From: Cycas panzhihuaensis
Taxonomy: Eukaryota; Cycadophyta
Direction: 5' to 3'
DNA: 64,000 nucleotides
Assembly: GCA_023213395.1 (NCBI GenBank)
Contig: CM041465.1
Coordinates: 148,993,741 to 149,057,740 of the forward strand
Shown here one piece after another: positions 36,782-49,383 of the stretch. The position numbers were made by a program, and so were the translations under genes. Each line of letters starts with the position of its first letter. The stretch's first letter is position 1. The notes below the pieces were generated by a model that had not been told where the DNA came from, did no database searches, and saw nothing but the letters and a program-made list of their open reading frames with translations.

Positions 36782-36796
36782 TTTGCCTCCTTAACA
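36782..36796 (-). other. Polypurine tract of E5
   Basis: The minus strand reads TTAAGGAGGCAAA immediately before the LTR start TGTTTCACC, which gives the minus orientation. Confidence 0.75.
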
Positions 36797-36982
36797 CCTA
36801 AAGCTCCTATTCTAGGAAGAGATAGAATGGTGAGAGGTGGCAATAATATAAGTGATCATCATCTTGGTCAAAATAATGGGAACTAAATGAAGTATATGAA
36901 TGATGGGATGATGTAACTTTATAGTATAACCTAAAATAAAATGTGCATAATAACAAGACTGAAAGAAACTCCTACTAATAAG

Positions 36983-37260
36983 TCTACCCAAAAGGATTGG
37001 ACTCATAACTCTAAAGGCCACTATTTACACATCTTGCCCAAAAGGACTGGGCACCTAATTGCTGTAAATCTACTTAAAAAGGATTGGGTATCTAACATCA
37101 CTAAAAACCTACCCAAGAGGACTAGGTATCCATTAATATTAAGAACCTGCCTAAAAGGACTAGGTATCTATCACTAAAATGCTACTACTTTCACCTTTTA
37201 CCCAAAAGGACTATGCACTAAACATCGCTAAACACCTACCTAGTGCCCACAAAATGAATG
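36983..37260. repeat. Minisatellite A in the E5 3' untranslated region
   Basis: About six imperfect copies of a unit near 38 bp, with core CTACCCAAAAGGACTRGGTA followed by TCTAACATCACTAA-like sequence. Units differ by 10-25%. Confidence 0.8.
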
Positions 37261-37364
37261 GGACTTCACCATCAAATACCCACGAACTAAATAGGACTTC
37301 AATGTACAACTAGTCATAATTTATCTCTCTTTAACCATGCATTAAAGGGAAATCTTTTTACTGA

Positions 37365-37690
37365 AGCAAAAAGGATAGACTATCATAGTTTACTAGCTTA
37401 TTAATAGGTGAATTTTTAGACTAAACACATTATAGTTTAGCCTCATTAATAGGGCGAGGGCTTTTAAAGGATCATGCCTGTCACAGTTTTAGCTCTTTAA
37501 CATGTGAAAGAAAATTTGGAGTTGTACCTTATCATAATTGAAGCTTATCAATAGGTAAAAGGAGATTTAGAGCATACATTTTGTCATAGTTTTAGATCTT
37601 TAACAAATGAAAAGAAGCTCAAAGCTACTTTCCTATTATAGTTTAGATTCATTAATAGGTAGAAAAAGGCTTAGAGTAATGTTCCTTTAG
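37365..37690. repeat. Minisatellite B in the E5 3' untranslated region
   Basis: Five to six imperfect copies of a unit near 60 bp. The core TATCATAGTTTAGCTTCATT is followed by AATAGGTGAAAAG and a TTTAGAGCATAC-like segment. Copies start near 37380, 37425, 37480, 37545, 37590 and 37635. Confidence 0.75.
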
Positions 37691-38399
37691 AGATAAACAT
37701 AAAAAAATAATATGTAGGGTAGAACCTGGGTAACAAATTGTATCCCCAAAAGGTAGATGAGTTTCAATGATTATAGTTATGTATAAAATAATAATTAACC
37801 TTTATTAAAATAATTATATATAGTTTTTAACATTTATAGGTGATTTTGGTGTGAACAATCGTTAAAAAAGAATATAATTTACTTTGATAGATCCCATGGG
37901 TACTAAGGAAGATTATGATAAGGAAAACCAAGAAAAACCCATCCCTATATGTAAGAATATGGAAAAAAAAAAATTTCATTTTTACGTGAGGGAGGAGGAG
38001 AAAGCGAGACACCTATAGGCTATTTTCTTATATTCTAGAGTGATCAAGGGCTCTTTTTAATGGGAAATTAGCCATAGAGGATCTTCATTAGTATGATGGA
38101 GTAGAGAGCCAGATATCTGATAAGTTAGTACTATATATATTTTTTAATTTTTTTATTTTTTGAATGAAAAATATAATGACACAGTGTGAAAACTATAATC
38201 ACTACACTGAAAATGTGATTAATAAATGAAAAATATGATTAATAAGTGAAAAACTTAACTTTAGAATTTGGGACCATCATAAGAAGGTACATTTTTTTAT
38301 TATGAAGTCATATTTTTTACCTGTGAAATCATGCTTTTAGTCACTTAGCCATATTTTTGGACCTTTAATCAATCAAACTTCCAAAATAAAGATTTTTTG
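37691..38399. other. No gene seen
   Basis: AT-rich sequence between the minisatellites and the antisense reading region, with runs of A and T and a short AAATATGATTAATAARTGA repeat at about 38210-38250. Confidence 0.5.
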
Positions 38400-40240
38400 G
38401 AATGAAACAATAAGGTAACACACTTTAAATGATGTGATGTAGGCCCTAGAGAGAGTAGAGACGTGGGAAAATGAGGGAATAGCCATCGAGGAGCTTGTGA
38501 GTTAGCTAGACAAGGCAGGATGGGGGATTCTAAGAGTGTGTGGCCTCTCACAGGTGAGTGCATCCACCCAACTTGTCATGGAGCATGAGACATTGTATGA
38601 TTTCATCAACTGTTAGGTCCAAGGATACAACACATTTAGAGTACGAGTCATTAGATATCTTCATATTACTCTGAGGGACGTGGAGAGAATCTTAGGGTTC
38701 ATTGGCATAGAGAGAGGGTTAGACTCATTAGAGTGACTGACGAGGAGTCTAAGATGGCCTACAATGAGTACCTACTAGGATTTACTAATCAAATAGACCA
38801 GCACAAGATCATAGTGGAGGCTATTAGGACAACATAGGGGATCCCAATAATATGGAAGATCATTACCCTGATCATCATCTACAGGATAACTAGAACCCAA
38901 AATTTTATAAGGATTCCATCTCAATGGATAGGAGTAGTGAGGAGGTGTAAGTAGGAGATTCGAATCAACTAGGACTAGTACATAGTTGATAGTATTAGTC
39001 ACCAGTTATTTAAGATCAGGAGGATGGGGAGGGATAGATTTTCATACAACTCTATCTTGATGTGTTAGTTGTATGATCATGTTCCACTTATGAGACTAGG
39101 AGGAGAGCTAGGAGAGCTAATGATGATGGACCTGGGGATGAATAGGTGGCATATGAGGTCACAAATTCACAACATACCAACTATCATAGTAAGGAGTACT
39201 CACAGTCCTCTCCTCAGTAGGATGAAAAGGAGGTAGCTTTTAGAGGATGCTTATACAGGGATACCAATATGAAGTGATGATGAGATGGATGTTGTAGAGA
39301 GGGCAGTAGCAAAGGAGGCTCCTACAACTAGACGAGGGAGAGGGAGAGGGGAAGATGGAGGAGGACATAACAAGAGAGGTAGTAGAGGTTGTGAGGAGGC
39401 AAAGGAGGTGCCTCACCCAGTAGGGAAGCAGGAGGGAGTCACTAACTGCTCAGGAAGGAAGGTGGAGCACCTGTGGAGAGGAGAGAAGGATTCATTTAGA
39501 GTAAGGAGCTAGGATCCACAGATGGGCAGGGGAGGGATGGAAGGAGTGGAGCCACACAAGAGGTTCCTCATGAGTCATAGGGAGGAGAGGTACCATCAAT
39601 AGAAGAGGTGGTGGGAGCAAAGCTAGTAGGAGGAGGATCACCATGTACATTGGTTCGTTGATTTATTTCTCATATCATGTCATACTTTTATTTTATGAGA
39701 GCTTTCTATCCCAAGGAACTGATCATGAGTTACATGTGTTCCTTAGGTAGGTAATGAGATGATGACCTTAAGAGAGCTTCAAAGGACTCTAGAGGTGATT
39801 TATTTTTATATGCCAACATCAGAAGAGGTTCCAACATGGAATGTAGTGGATCACAGACTACTGGGACACCACATTGAGTATTTTATTCATACACTTCGAT
39901 CTCAACATCTCTACATAGATATGAGGGTAGAGATGAGGATGTGAAAGCTAGAGCTCAAGGCAGGTAAGGATGAGAGATGACATATATAGAGGATGACATT
40001 GGCTCAGGTAGGAGCTCAATATACTCCCTCAACAAGTGCTATAGTCCAGCAGGGACAACACCACCTCCCACCTCATGGAGAGTCTACACATAGAGAGACT
40101 TTAAGCAGAAGGGAGAGAGTGGGTCTAGACATTCCAGAGGGATCTCATTAAGGGGCACATAGATGAGTGTACCATATACTTTATGGAAGATAGGGGAGGT
40201 GATGAGAGGTATTTATGAGCCTCAACATGTATTATGAGTC
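38400..40240 (+). pseudogene. Antisense additional reading frame of E5 (plant-mobile-domain-like, tentative)
   Basis: The base composition here is G-rich on the plus strand, unlike the surroundings, and several codon-like stretches translate on the plus strand, opposite to gag. The best block at about 38597-38712 reads YDFIN, GYNTFRVR and ITLRDVERILGFIGIERG. This recalls the ITLEDVxxLLGLP block of plant mobile domain proteins, which Tat-lineage elements often carry antisense between pol and the 3' LTR. A basic tail TRRGRGRGEDGGGHNKRG lies at 39327-39386 within an open piece 39285-39512. Many stops interrupt the region. Position and strand support the call more than the residues do. Confidence 0.5.
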
Positions 40241-41114
40241 ACCTGGGTGACATATGTACTATATTTTTTATTATCATGCATATATATATATACTGATCTT
40301 TTTCTCTCAAAACTTGTGTATGAAAACTTGTTTTTAAACCCTTATTTTCTACTTATTCCCATTTTAAATTTGAGCATAGGATTTATTCATCAGTATGATT
40401 TTCCAAAGAAACATGTAATAGATTTATCATTTTCTACTTTTTCTTTTTTTATTCTTTTATAGTTATATACTTTTTATTTTTATGTTTGTCATGCTATATA
40501 CATGATGGTTTATACTCATTTCAGAGTGAAAGGGTTCAGGAAAGAAAAGATCACAAGAAAGATTAAAAACTAGAAGATAAACAAAATATCAAAAGAGAGT
40601 AGGTGAAAGGTTTACTTACTCTATTTTTATAAGCTTAAAACCATCTAAAACAAACAGTAATAGGTTTATACAAGAAGAAGATGAAGTGATATGAATCTCC
40701 CAAAAGGAAACTCATATAACTCACATCATACTCCTAATAGATTATATAAACATAGGATATATCCTACATTTATATAATATACCATAAAGAAAATGAGTTA
40801 TTTACCAAATAAACCTAATTTCACTTAATAAACAATGAGCTATTTGAGTATACTAGGTTTCTCTTTAGCTCCTTCCAGGGGTAAGAGGATTTTAGGGACT
40901 TTCCCCCTGCCAAGATCCTCCATGGCCTAAGATTCCTACATGGATCTATCCCTTTCAAGTACTTTATTTCAATCTCCTACTTATTATCTTAATCTTCAAA
41001 TTACTCAAATCTTTAATCTCCCTAAACCAATAGTTTATACTCATCACAGAGTGGTAGTTTATACTTATTTTGGAATAGAGGTGCCCTTAGCTTAAAGAAG
41101 AAAATCAATTGAAA
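40241..41114. other. No gene seen
   Basis: AT-rich sequence where integrase would be expected in an autonomous element. No HHCC or DDE block is recognisable on either strand. Confidence 0.5.
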
Positions 41115-41505
41115 TAATCATCAAGGATCGAGAAAACAAGAGCATCAGTGTTAAGATTAAAGGAATGAGGTATATATTGAATGGTAACTGAATCAAATAG
41201 GGACAACAATGATGAAGCCTAATGATACAAGAGGAGTCATGGGGAATGAACCTAATATATCCCAACCAATTGATAAACTATAATCTGAGAGTCAACATAT
41301 ATAGTAATAGGTCCAAGGTAAAAGCGAGAAACATCTAACAAGCTCCTATAATAGCAAGATATTAAGCTTTATTATTAGTCACCCTATGTATGAAAGACCC
41401 TAAAGAAAGGAGAGGACTTCTTGATTAGTCATAAATCACCCAAGTATAAGTAGACACTCCTGGGTTTCCCTTACTACCTCCTTTAGTGAAGATACTCAAT
41501 GTCAT
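41115..41505 (-). pseudogene. RNase H of the cellular (second) type, E5
   Basis: The minus strand reads IFTKGGSKGNPGVSTYTWVIYD, then RVTNNKA, stop, YLAIIGA, then (after a frame change) IYVDSQIIVYQLVGIY. This follows the DGGSxGNPG...NNxAEYxALI...VxxDSxLVxxQxxGxY pattern of the bacterial/archaeal-type RNase H that Tat elements carry in addition to the retroviral-type one. The first catalytic Asp is Lys, and the Glu codon is a stop. The region upstream that should hold RT is missing, partly replaced by the E8 insertion at 41846. Confidence 0.75.
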
Positions 41506-41845
41506 GGGAGCAATAGGATCAAAGTTTGGAGACTATGTGATCAATAAAAGAAGGTGTAAGAGTCAATTGATAAGGAGATGGTAATAAACATAGATCTATG
41601 ATTGTGGTAAAGAAAGAAGAAGGATCGCAAGTAAGATGATTATGATAAAAAATAATAAGGTGTCAAATAGGGTTCAATCATAACTGAGGCCACAATAGAC
41701 CCAAATAACTAGATTTGAAAATCTAAATAGCTCATCCAAATGAACCCAACTTATAAATGGATAGGTGGGGACAAAGTTGTCATGTGACTTACCCCAGATT
41801 ACGAGAGGATGACAACAATAATCTTCCTTTCACTTATTTTTAATT

Positions 41846-42179
41846 TGTTGGAAAATAATACAAGGAGAGAAGAGTGGAGCATGTATGCACATACTAATCC
41901 ATCATAAGAAACATAAGATAAATATCATATTATTCAATTCATATTGAAAGAGTACATCAAATATCTAAATGTTGGTGGTGTCAAAAGACATCAGAGTTTT
42001 TTACCCTAGAAATATATAGTTGTGAGAGAGGAGGGAAACCTCTTCAATATCTAAAATTTAAACAACAATAAAATAATACTTAACTCAATTTAAAATTAAC
42101 CTTACCTAACTTACCTTAACATGTATGTGTTCATATATACATAAGGTGGGAGTGGGGTGATGAGCATTAACCCCAACAT
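41846..42179 (-). repeat. 3' LTR of E8
   Basis: In minus sense it starts TGTTGGGGTTAATGCTCATC, the same start as the E7 LTR, and ends CCAACA. It is preceded by the purine tract AAGAGGGAGTA (42180-42190, minus). Confidence 0.93.
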
Positions 42180-42190
42180 ACTCCCTCTTA

Positions 42191-42879
42191 ATGTTCATCA
42201 TCATCATTCTTCATTTCTCCTTGAATTTATGGTACATGTATTTGAGAATGACTTTGAAAACTTGTTCTTTAGTTTGGCAATCAACATGCTTGATGTAATA
42301 AATGACAACTTGCTTTGTCATCTTATCAACAATGTGTGTCTTTTTAATATCATGTAGTGATGGTAGCTTCCAAGTAGGTGTTGTGAATATAGCTTGATTT
42401 GTATGAATAGAGATGACTTTGCTGTAATATTTGACCTTGATTTAAGTTGAGTCCTTAATATATATCTTATCAAATGTAATATTAGAATCATTATTTTCAA
42501 TTAAATCTATACTATTAGAAGAAATGTTAGTCTTTTCTTCATGATGTACCTACTCTACCATCTACCTCACATGAAAAGTATCATCAATATAGTTAGTAAA
42601 ATTAAAATATAGGAAATCTCCCCCATAAAGTAAATCTAATGTGTCCATATTAATTTGGATATAGTCATATATGAGACATTAGAAAATATATTATCATATA
42701 TGCTATAAAATAAAAGTGTAAGGGCATTATTATCCCTTTTTAAGTCTTCTTTACTATCCATCTCTGATATACCTCCAACGGTTATTTGAAATTAGGTGAG
42801 CTTTCATAATGGTCCTCCAAAATTAAAAATCATTACCATCAAATACTAGAAAACTAATATTATTTGAATTTATTACCAT
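42191..42879 (-). pseudogene. Copia-type gag of E8
   Basis: The start is placed at 42879. It reads MVINSNNISFLVFDGNDF and, further on, DNNALTLLFYSIYDNIFSNV, the gag N-terminal FDGxNFxxW and UBN2 blocks. Near the end YHHYMILKRHTLLIR and YMYHKFKEK correspond to the last blocks of the E6 and E7 frames, just before the purine tract. Roughly six stops. No zinc knuckle, protease or pol is present. The frame length (about 230 codons) agrees with its relatives, so the short gag is a family property and not a deletion. Confidence 0.8.
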
Positions 42880-45602
42880 TATGCAAATGCTTTAGTACAT
42901 AATTAACAATGTGTATTTTAAAGAATGAGTAATCTTCAAGCAAAAGTATAATGAAAGACTTTATAAAGTCATAATAAACATGAGAAAAGGTGATCAATAT
43001 ACTTTCCTTATTTTATTCAAGAAATAAAAATGACCAAAAATAAATCTTTTTAAGCAAGACAAACTATATATATGTCTCAAATGAAAAATGATACAAACTT
43101 TTATAAAATGGAAATATGATTCAAACTTCTTTCAAATGAAAATGTACTACAAACTTTCTTTAAATCACAATAAGACAAGTAAACAAATCAATGATGCTCT
43201 TCTTCTTCAAATAAACTAAAGAACATAAGTTAGTATGTAAACTAGTGTTTTCAAATTGATATATGTGTAAGAAAGATAAGAAACTATATGCTAATTTTGA
43301 ATGCAATGTAGTAAGAAATCCTTTAATGTTTAAAAATATAACTAACTTTTGAGATAAATAATCAATGATATTTTGTAACTAAACTTTGTAGCTTTCAAGT
43401 TGAATAAGGAACTAAAGCCTTAAAAAAAAAAGATGACTTCTTATCTAATATGCAAGATAATATGAATGACAAATTATTCTTTTATAAATCAAAGATAACT
43501 ATATGAAACTTGGAATTTATAAGTAGAATTTATGCTCAAAGTAATTAAAAATTCTAGAAACCTGTATGTATTCAATTGATAATGCAAGAAATGAACCTGA
43601 TTCAATATAAAAAGTACCCATTTATCAATTTTGCATCACTTAGGTAACTTGAAGCTCAAAGTGCTGAAAATGATATCAATTAGATACAAAACAACTTAGA
43701 ATATATATAAAGGCTAATAATAACTCTAAAAATTGATTAGTAATAAATAATTCTTCAAATATAATCATTTGAAATAATGAAATGCTTAAAAAATGTTATA
43801 AAATAAGCCTATCTAGGGATGAACTATAAGTTTAATTTGATCATATTTAGAAACCTATAAAACAATGTCAAAGTATAATAAAATTAATTCCAGCTTGTAG
43901 TACTCTAAAATACCTTTCCGACGAATCTAACAGTTCAAAAAACAAAGTTGATATGATAAAGTTATTATAGAAAATGTAAGCAAGCCTCTTTATGGCTAAT
44001 AAGATAACAATTGAACCAATTAAAGCTTAGTCTAAATGAACTCAAATTTAACAAGTAATAATACCACATTATATTGCTCTAAAATATGGTCCTAATGAGA
44101 CTACTTTCACTAAAAACTGATATTCCAAATATAAGTTATGGAATTAAATGCATTAGGGTCTCTTAAGAAAAAAATATAAAGAAAGTCTTAATAAAACAAG
44201 TTAGCCCTTTTTGAAAAATAGGGTGCACGGTCGTATGGGGTAGTTTTAAACCAAAACTCATATGTTTATGAGGCCTATAAACCTCATGCACTTAGCAAAA
44301 TGCTTGTCTATAGTTGAAGGCACCTGAGGTCCAAAAATAACTTTAAAAAAGGCAAAAAATAACCTCTTAATGAGTTTAAAATGAGGTCACATGCAATTAA
44401 ACTGGGGGCTAGAGCAAAGGGGGCTAAGACCCTTTTTATAACTCTAGATTTGAAATGATATTAAGAATAATTAATTTTTTAAAAACTTTAATAAACTTTA
44501 TAATACAAATCAAGTTTTATTTAATAATTAAAAAATATATAAAATTTAATTTTTTCAAATGCACGTTGGCCGCGCGAATACGTTGAGGATGCAGAGCTAT
44601 AAAATGATCAAAACATCATCATATATCGATCTGAAAGCTTCAAGGGTACATATTGATGAGGGGTACACTCATCTACACTATTGATCAAGTAGTGTTAATC
44701 ATCAAAAGATGAAAAAAATGAGTCGCAGCTAACACAAAAGGAAGAATGACGCAAAGAGGAATGACTAGTCCTAATTAGGAACAAAGGCCAAATACTTTAT
44801 AATAATCACTAAAATTTGATCAAACAACTTCACACTTACTCACCAAAGAAGGGATATCTAGATATATGAGCTTAAATAATAAAAAAAATTTTAAAAATAT
44901 TTGTTATAAATGAAAAAACAAAGAAAAAATGAGGAAAAACCTGGGTGCAAAGGTTCAATTAATTCAAACTTCTCACTGGATGCACAAATCCTTACAAATT
45001 TTGAGACATAGCTAGATATGTTTGGTGGATCAAAGTTGGTGAAGTTTCATGAAGAATGGTACCTATAGAGTTAGAATGAGGCTGTGGAGAAAAATAAGAC
45101 AAAAATGGATATATGCTGACTCTAAAAGCGATATCTCTAAATAATGGTGAGATTTTTTTCAGAAGTTAGATGACTCAGTTGCAAGTAGAATAAGTAGTCA
45201 TATGCTATGGTTTTCAGCAATGTAGAAGGCACACTGGCTGGTTCTAAATTAGCAAATAATGGTTCCAAAACAAACAATAGAAAACCAACGTAATATAATG
45301 GAATACTAATAAATATTGATAATTTTCTCTATAGTTTGAATACTCTTCAACTAAATAATATCAATTCATATCAAATAACCATGGAGAAGTGTAACTTATG
45401 TACCAAATACTCACTCTAATACCAAATAATTCCAAGATATGTTTACACTGTACTAAGTGATGCTAAGATCTAGCTTGAAAAATGCAGGCCCAAATAGCTT
45501 AAATATGTTAAGATTTATGCTCCAAATGTTACAAAAAATATGAGTGTTAAATGTTGTAGGCCAATATCTATACTCAAAGTTTATAAGCCCAAATAGATCT
45601 AT
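42880..45602 (-). other. E8 interior, no gene, ladder of diverged repeat blocks
   Basis: At about 43850-44480 (minus sense) the sequence aligns with the E6 and E7 interiors, with blocks such as ATATCAGTTTTTAGTGAAA and GGTCTTAGCCCCCTTTG. The remainder, toward the primer site, is AT-rich and unassigned. Confidence 0.6.
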
Positions 45603-45616
45603 GCTCTCATACCATA
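45603..45616 (-). other. Primer binding site of E8
   Basis: The minus strand reads TATGGTATGAGAGC directly after the LTR end TTCTAACA. It differs by one base from the initiator-Met complement. Confidence 0.9.
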
Positions 45617-45949
45617 TGTTAGAAAACAATACAAGGCGAGCATAATGGAAGAGGTATGCACATACTAATCCATCATGAGAAACATAAGATCAATATCATA
45701 TTATTCAATCCATATTAAAAGAATGCATTAAATATCTAATTGTTGGTGGTGTCAAATGATACCAAGGTTTTTTACACTGGAAATATATAGTTATGAGGGA
45801 GGAGTAAAACCTCCTCAACCTCTAAAATTTAAACAATAATTAAATAATACTTAACTCAATTTAAAATTAACCTTACCTAACTTACCTTAACATGTGTATA
45901 TTTATATGTGCCTAAGGTAGGAGTGGGATGATGAGCATTAACCCCAACA
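45617..45949 (-). repeat. 5' LTR of E8
   Basis: Direct repeat of 41846-42179, 333 bp. Confidence 0.93.
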
Positions 45950-45962
45950 TACTTTACTTCTC

Positions 45963-45966
<4 letters not shown>

Positions 45967-46031
<65 letters not shown>
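45967..46031. repeat. (TA)n microsatellite
   Basis: About 32 TA units begin 17 bp outside the right end of E8, within E5. Confidence 0.97.
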
Positions 46032-46036
<5 letters not shown>

Positions 46037-46879
46037 CTTCCACTTCTACTTTTTTACAAGAAAAGAATCATAATCATCCACCTATGAAACTCTTTTACTT
46101 AGCACATCAAGGATTTATCCTTTTTAATAGAGTCTAAAACAAAAAGACCAACCTCCTTAAGGATCAAACCACAGAAAAAGAGGAGATCAAAATCACGGTG
46201 TCTCCAAACATGAAGGAAAGGTGACAAAATAAGTATTTGCTCTGAAGGATTAATAGAAAGAACTGAGGATAATAAAAAGAATCAACAATTGGTGATATAT
46301 AACTAAAAAGGAAACCCTTAGCTAACTAACTAGCAAATAAAGGTATGATATAAGTCAACAACTAACTACCTAAAGATGACAAAAGCATTTCTCTTTCCAA
46401 AATAAAAATAAAATAAGGTTGGGAGCCTAAGTTCTCTTTTGAGTATAGAACCCAAAAGAGAAAGAGATCCAAACGCGGTGATAGAAATCTCATAATCATT
46501 ATAGATGCTAGAAAGAGCAAAAGACTTACACGATTATGAGTAGGATTTGTCGCAAAAGAACAACAACGCTTAGTAAAAGTAAGAAGAAATTAGAAAGAAG
46601 GGGAGTTTTCCCATAGTTTTATCTCATTAGGTAAAGGAAAAAGCTTCAGAGCCATAATTCATCCTTATTGTAGAGGGATAGATAGAACAACTAGATAAGG
46701 TAGTGAGGTCAAAAGAAAGAATAGAAATAGATGAAGAAACTATCAAAAGAACTCCTAATACATCAAATATAAGTTGACATTGCTCAGGGCAACACTTCAA
46801 CAAATTGATAACTAATATATTTGCCAGAATAGTCTTTACTTCTTCTATGAAAAAGAAAGATCCATCCTTTAAACTAGAG
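46032..46879. other. No gene seen (E5 interior)
   Basis: The protease and start of RT would be expected here in minus sense. I see no DSG, DGG or RT block. Repeated AACCAAAAGAG(A/G)AAG-like words occur at about 46170 and 46445. Confidence 0.45.
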
Positions 46880-49330
46880 GGAATGGACTTAAACCTGATA
46901 GGATGGGGGGTACTAGAGGTAAAGAGTTAGGATTCCTTTCCATCGAATCATCGAATGATTTAGATGGACCTAGATTCTTTGTAGTCTCTACCATATTTAT
47001 AGTTCTATTGGTATCATCACCTTTAGGAGGTAGACATGATTAATTGTTAGCTCTTTTCATTGAAGGATTGGAGGGAGTAGTAGTCTTCTTTGATGAGTTA
47101 GAACTTGAAGGTTCACCTTCATCATCTTGGACCTACTTTTCTTTACCTTTATCATATTACTTGTCTTCTCATTATAATGAAGCAATGGATCCTTATGTAT
47201 TATTTGGTCTTGGGATGACTTAGAAGAGCAGTTTATTTGGACACTTGTGTTTTGAGTTATATTTTGAACTGTTTAGCACTCACTTATATCATGCACATCT
47301 GTTTGATGGCATGAGCACCATTTTATCTTTCTAAAGGGAGGAGGAGGTGGGGGAGGAGCTTGTTTCTTCCTCCCCTCGATAAGGTAAATAACTTTGGGCT
47401 CTTGGGAAGGCTAACTCTAAGAAGGAGCATCAACACATAATTTAGTATTGATCGTGCATTCTAATGATGTAATTGAAGAAGTCAAATGATCATAAGTGGG
47501 TTCAAGATGGGAGGCCTTCATGGTTTGAATTATTTCTTTAGAAGGCATAGGTTTTCCCAACCTTCTTGATACCTATTTGAATCTTAAATATTTCTAGGGT
47601 TAAATAATGATCAACCACTTCTTCATATATTTGATAGCCCAGTTTTAGAACTTCTAAGTGCATGTGGGGTCTCAACATATTGGTAAATAGATTGAATTAT
47701 AAGCTAGCGTCAAGATGTAAGTGACAAGCATGTACCTGGTCTTAAAATCTCCTAACAATGTCCCTTGATATCTGATCATGGTTACGCTTAATAGACAATA
47801 AATATTTAATGCATGATTCAAATAGTCTCACCACATTAAAATAATTGATAAAGGAGTCAACTAATTATTGGAATGAGAGAATGGAAGATGAGGGAAGATT
47901 GTAAAATCGCTTCAAGGCATTGCCTTGAAGCAATTTAGGAAGCATGTGCATCATGACATAATCATATGGCATGAAATCCGTGCAAACAAGTGTAAATACA
48001 TGTATATGGGAGGTGCGGTCCTAAGAAGAGTCATTAGAAAATTTAGGCAACTTGGGAAGAAATGGAGGCATAGGATACAATAAGACCTCACATGGAAAGG
48101 GAGACTTCATATAATCTAAGAAAGGTCTCTTTGGCCTCAATGTGATAGAATATTGAGGTAAGGATAATGGATGAGGAATAGATGAATTGACAGGTTGTTG
48201 AGATTATGGTTGTTGTTACAAGTATAAAATGTCATAGGGTGGAAAAGTAGAAAGGGAATAAAACCATGCTGCAGAGTTAACCACATTGTTGGTTTGAGGT
48301 ATAAGGTGTTGAGAGAAACATGGATTGAAAGTATAAAAAAGATTAGGTTATGGAGTAGGTCTAAGAATATATGAAGAAGAAGCGACATTAGAAATCCTCA
48401 AAGCTTGTTATTGACTTGCTAAAGTATGAGGATGAGTGGAATGAGTATAAGAAACATGTTATAAAGAGGGAATCATATTATACACTTTAGGAGATAGTGG
48501 GTAAGCTCTAACATCGTGGGACCAATAGTATGTGATGTATGATGAGGTACTTGAGTGGTAGAAGAGACGAGATGGGAAGAGGCAATCCTAGTAGAATAAG
48601 AACAAATCAGTCATAAAATAGGTGAAGCCATAACCACTTGACTAGAAGTAGATATATGCATGGCACTAGGGTTCCCATGAGCAACAATGGTGGTAGTACC
48701 TCCATGGGTGGGAGGTATGGAATGAGGGAAATGAATATAAACTTGTTGTCTAGGAGGAGATTGATGAGGTTGTGAATGAGTTGATTTATAGTCATCAACT
48801 TCCTCTAAAGATGGGAAATGGTATTACGATGGAGGTCTTGGTGGAGGAGGATGAGAAGGATGAGGAGACTGAATGGCATCAAGTGGGGGCTCTACCTCTA
48901 CCAACTCATAATCCTCACCTAAGGAATTAATCTAAATATGTTGCAGTAGAAATGTCATGGTATGAGTCTCCAAGTAAAATGGGTCATCACAACTAGGCAT
49001 GTATAGTGGAGTAGGGATCCTAGTAAGAACCAACTCAAAAAAAGATGAATATGGTTGACCAAAAGGTGGTTCTTCTTGTTCCAAAGAAGCATCTATAAAA
49101 TAAGAATCACTAGGGTATTAAGAGGGTTTAATATATCCTTTCTCCACTAGTATATTATACAATTAGATTGAATCTTCAGAAGGATAGACATAAGTGTTAT
49201 GTACTTGAAGTTTGAAATATTCAACATAAGATGATGAGACTTGTTGACCAAAGTGAGAAGGGCATACTTGAGAATTAGGTAGAAGGCCTTAGAGTCTCAA
49301 GGATCACCTAAGAGTAGGTGTCTTAGTTTC
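46880..49330 (-). pseudogene. Ty3/gypsy gag of E5
   Basis: In minus sense a long proline- and serine-rich N-terminal part (PSHPPPPRPPS near 48840) precedes the gag domain at about 48080-47560. Blocks there are FLPKLPKFSNDSS, HIHVFTLVCTDFMPYDYVMM, LPKLLQGNALKRFYNLPSSS, FINYFNVVRLFESCIKYLLS and RDIVRRF, the standard gypsy gag order. An acidic and serine-rich tail (DDEGEPSSSNSSKKTTTPSN near 47110) follows. At least ten stops occur, mostly former Gln and Trp. No zinc knuckle was recognised. The long N-terminal extension is typical of Tat-type elements. Confidence 0.8.
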
Positions 49331-49344
49331 CATTTCTTAAAAAA

Positions 49345-49383
49345 AAAAAAAATGGTAGCTCCCTAGTATAATCACAAAAAAGA
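49345..49383 (-). other. Decayed primer binding site region of E5
   Basis: After the LTR end GCACCA the minus strand reads TTTGTGATTATACTAGGGAG. This is plausibly a transition-decayed form of the gypsy leader TGGCGCCGTxxCxGGGGA, in the correct position for minus orientation. Confidence 0.45.

Larger units (their letters stand above)
41846..45949 (-). mobile_element. Non-autonomous gag-only LTR retrotransposon E8 (TR-GAG-like)
   Basis: LTRs at 41846-42179 and 45617-45949 (334 and 333 bp, about 12% diverged) have TG...CA ends. The primer site follows the right LTR and a purine tract precedes the left, so the element is on the minus strand. Flanks TAATT (41841-41845) and TACTT (45950-45954) are a probable decayed duplication. 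The only coding similarity is a copia-type gag at 42191-42879. The total length of 4104 bp is nearly the same as E6 (4094 bp). It is inserted in the interior of E5. Confidence 0.92.

Noticed and set aside
39285-39512. RG-rich 75-codon frame as an independent RNA-binding protein gene
   Set aside because: It lies within the G-rich antisense region of E5, lacks any folded-domain motif and is flanked by stops. It is better treated as part of the E5 antisense frame.
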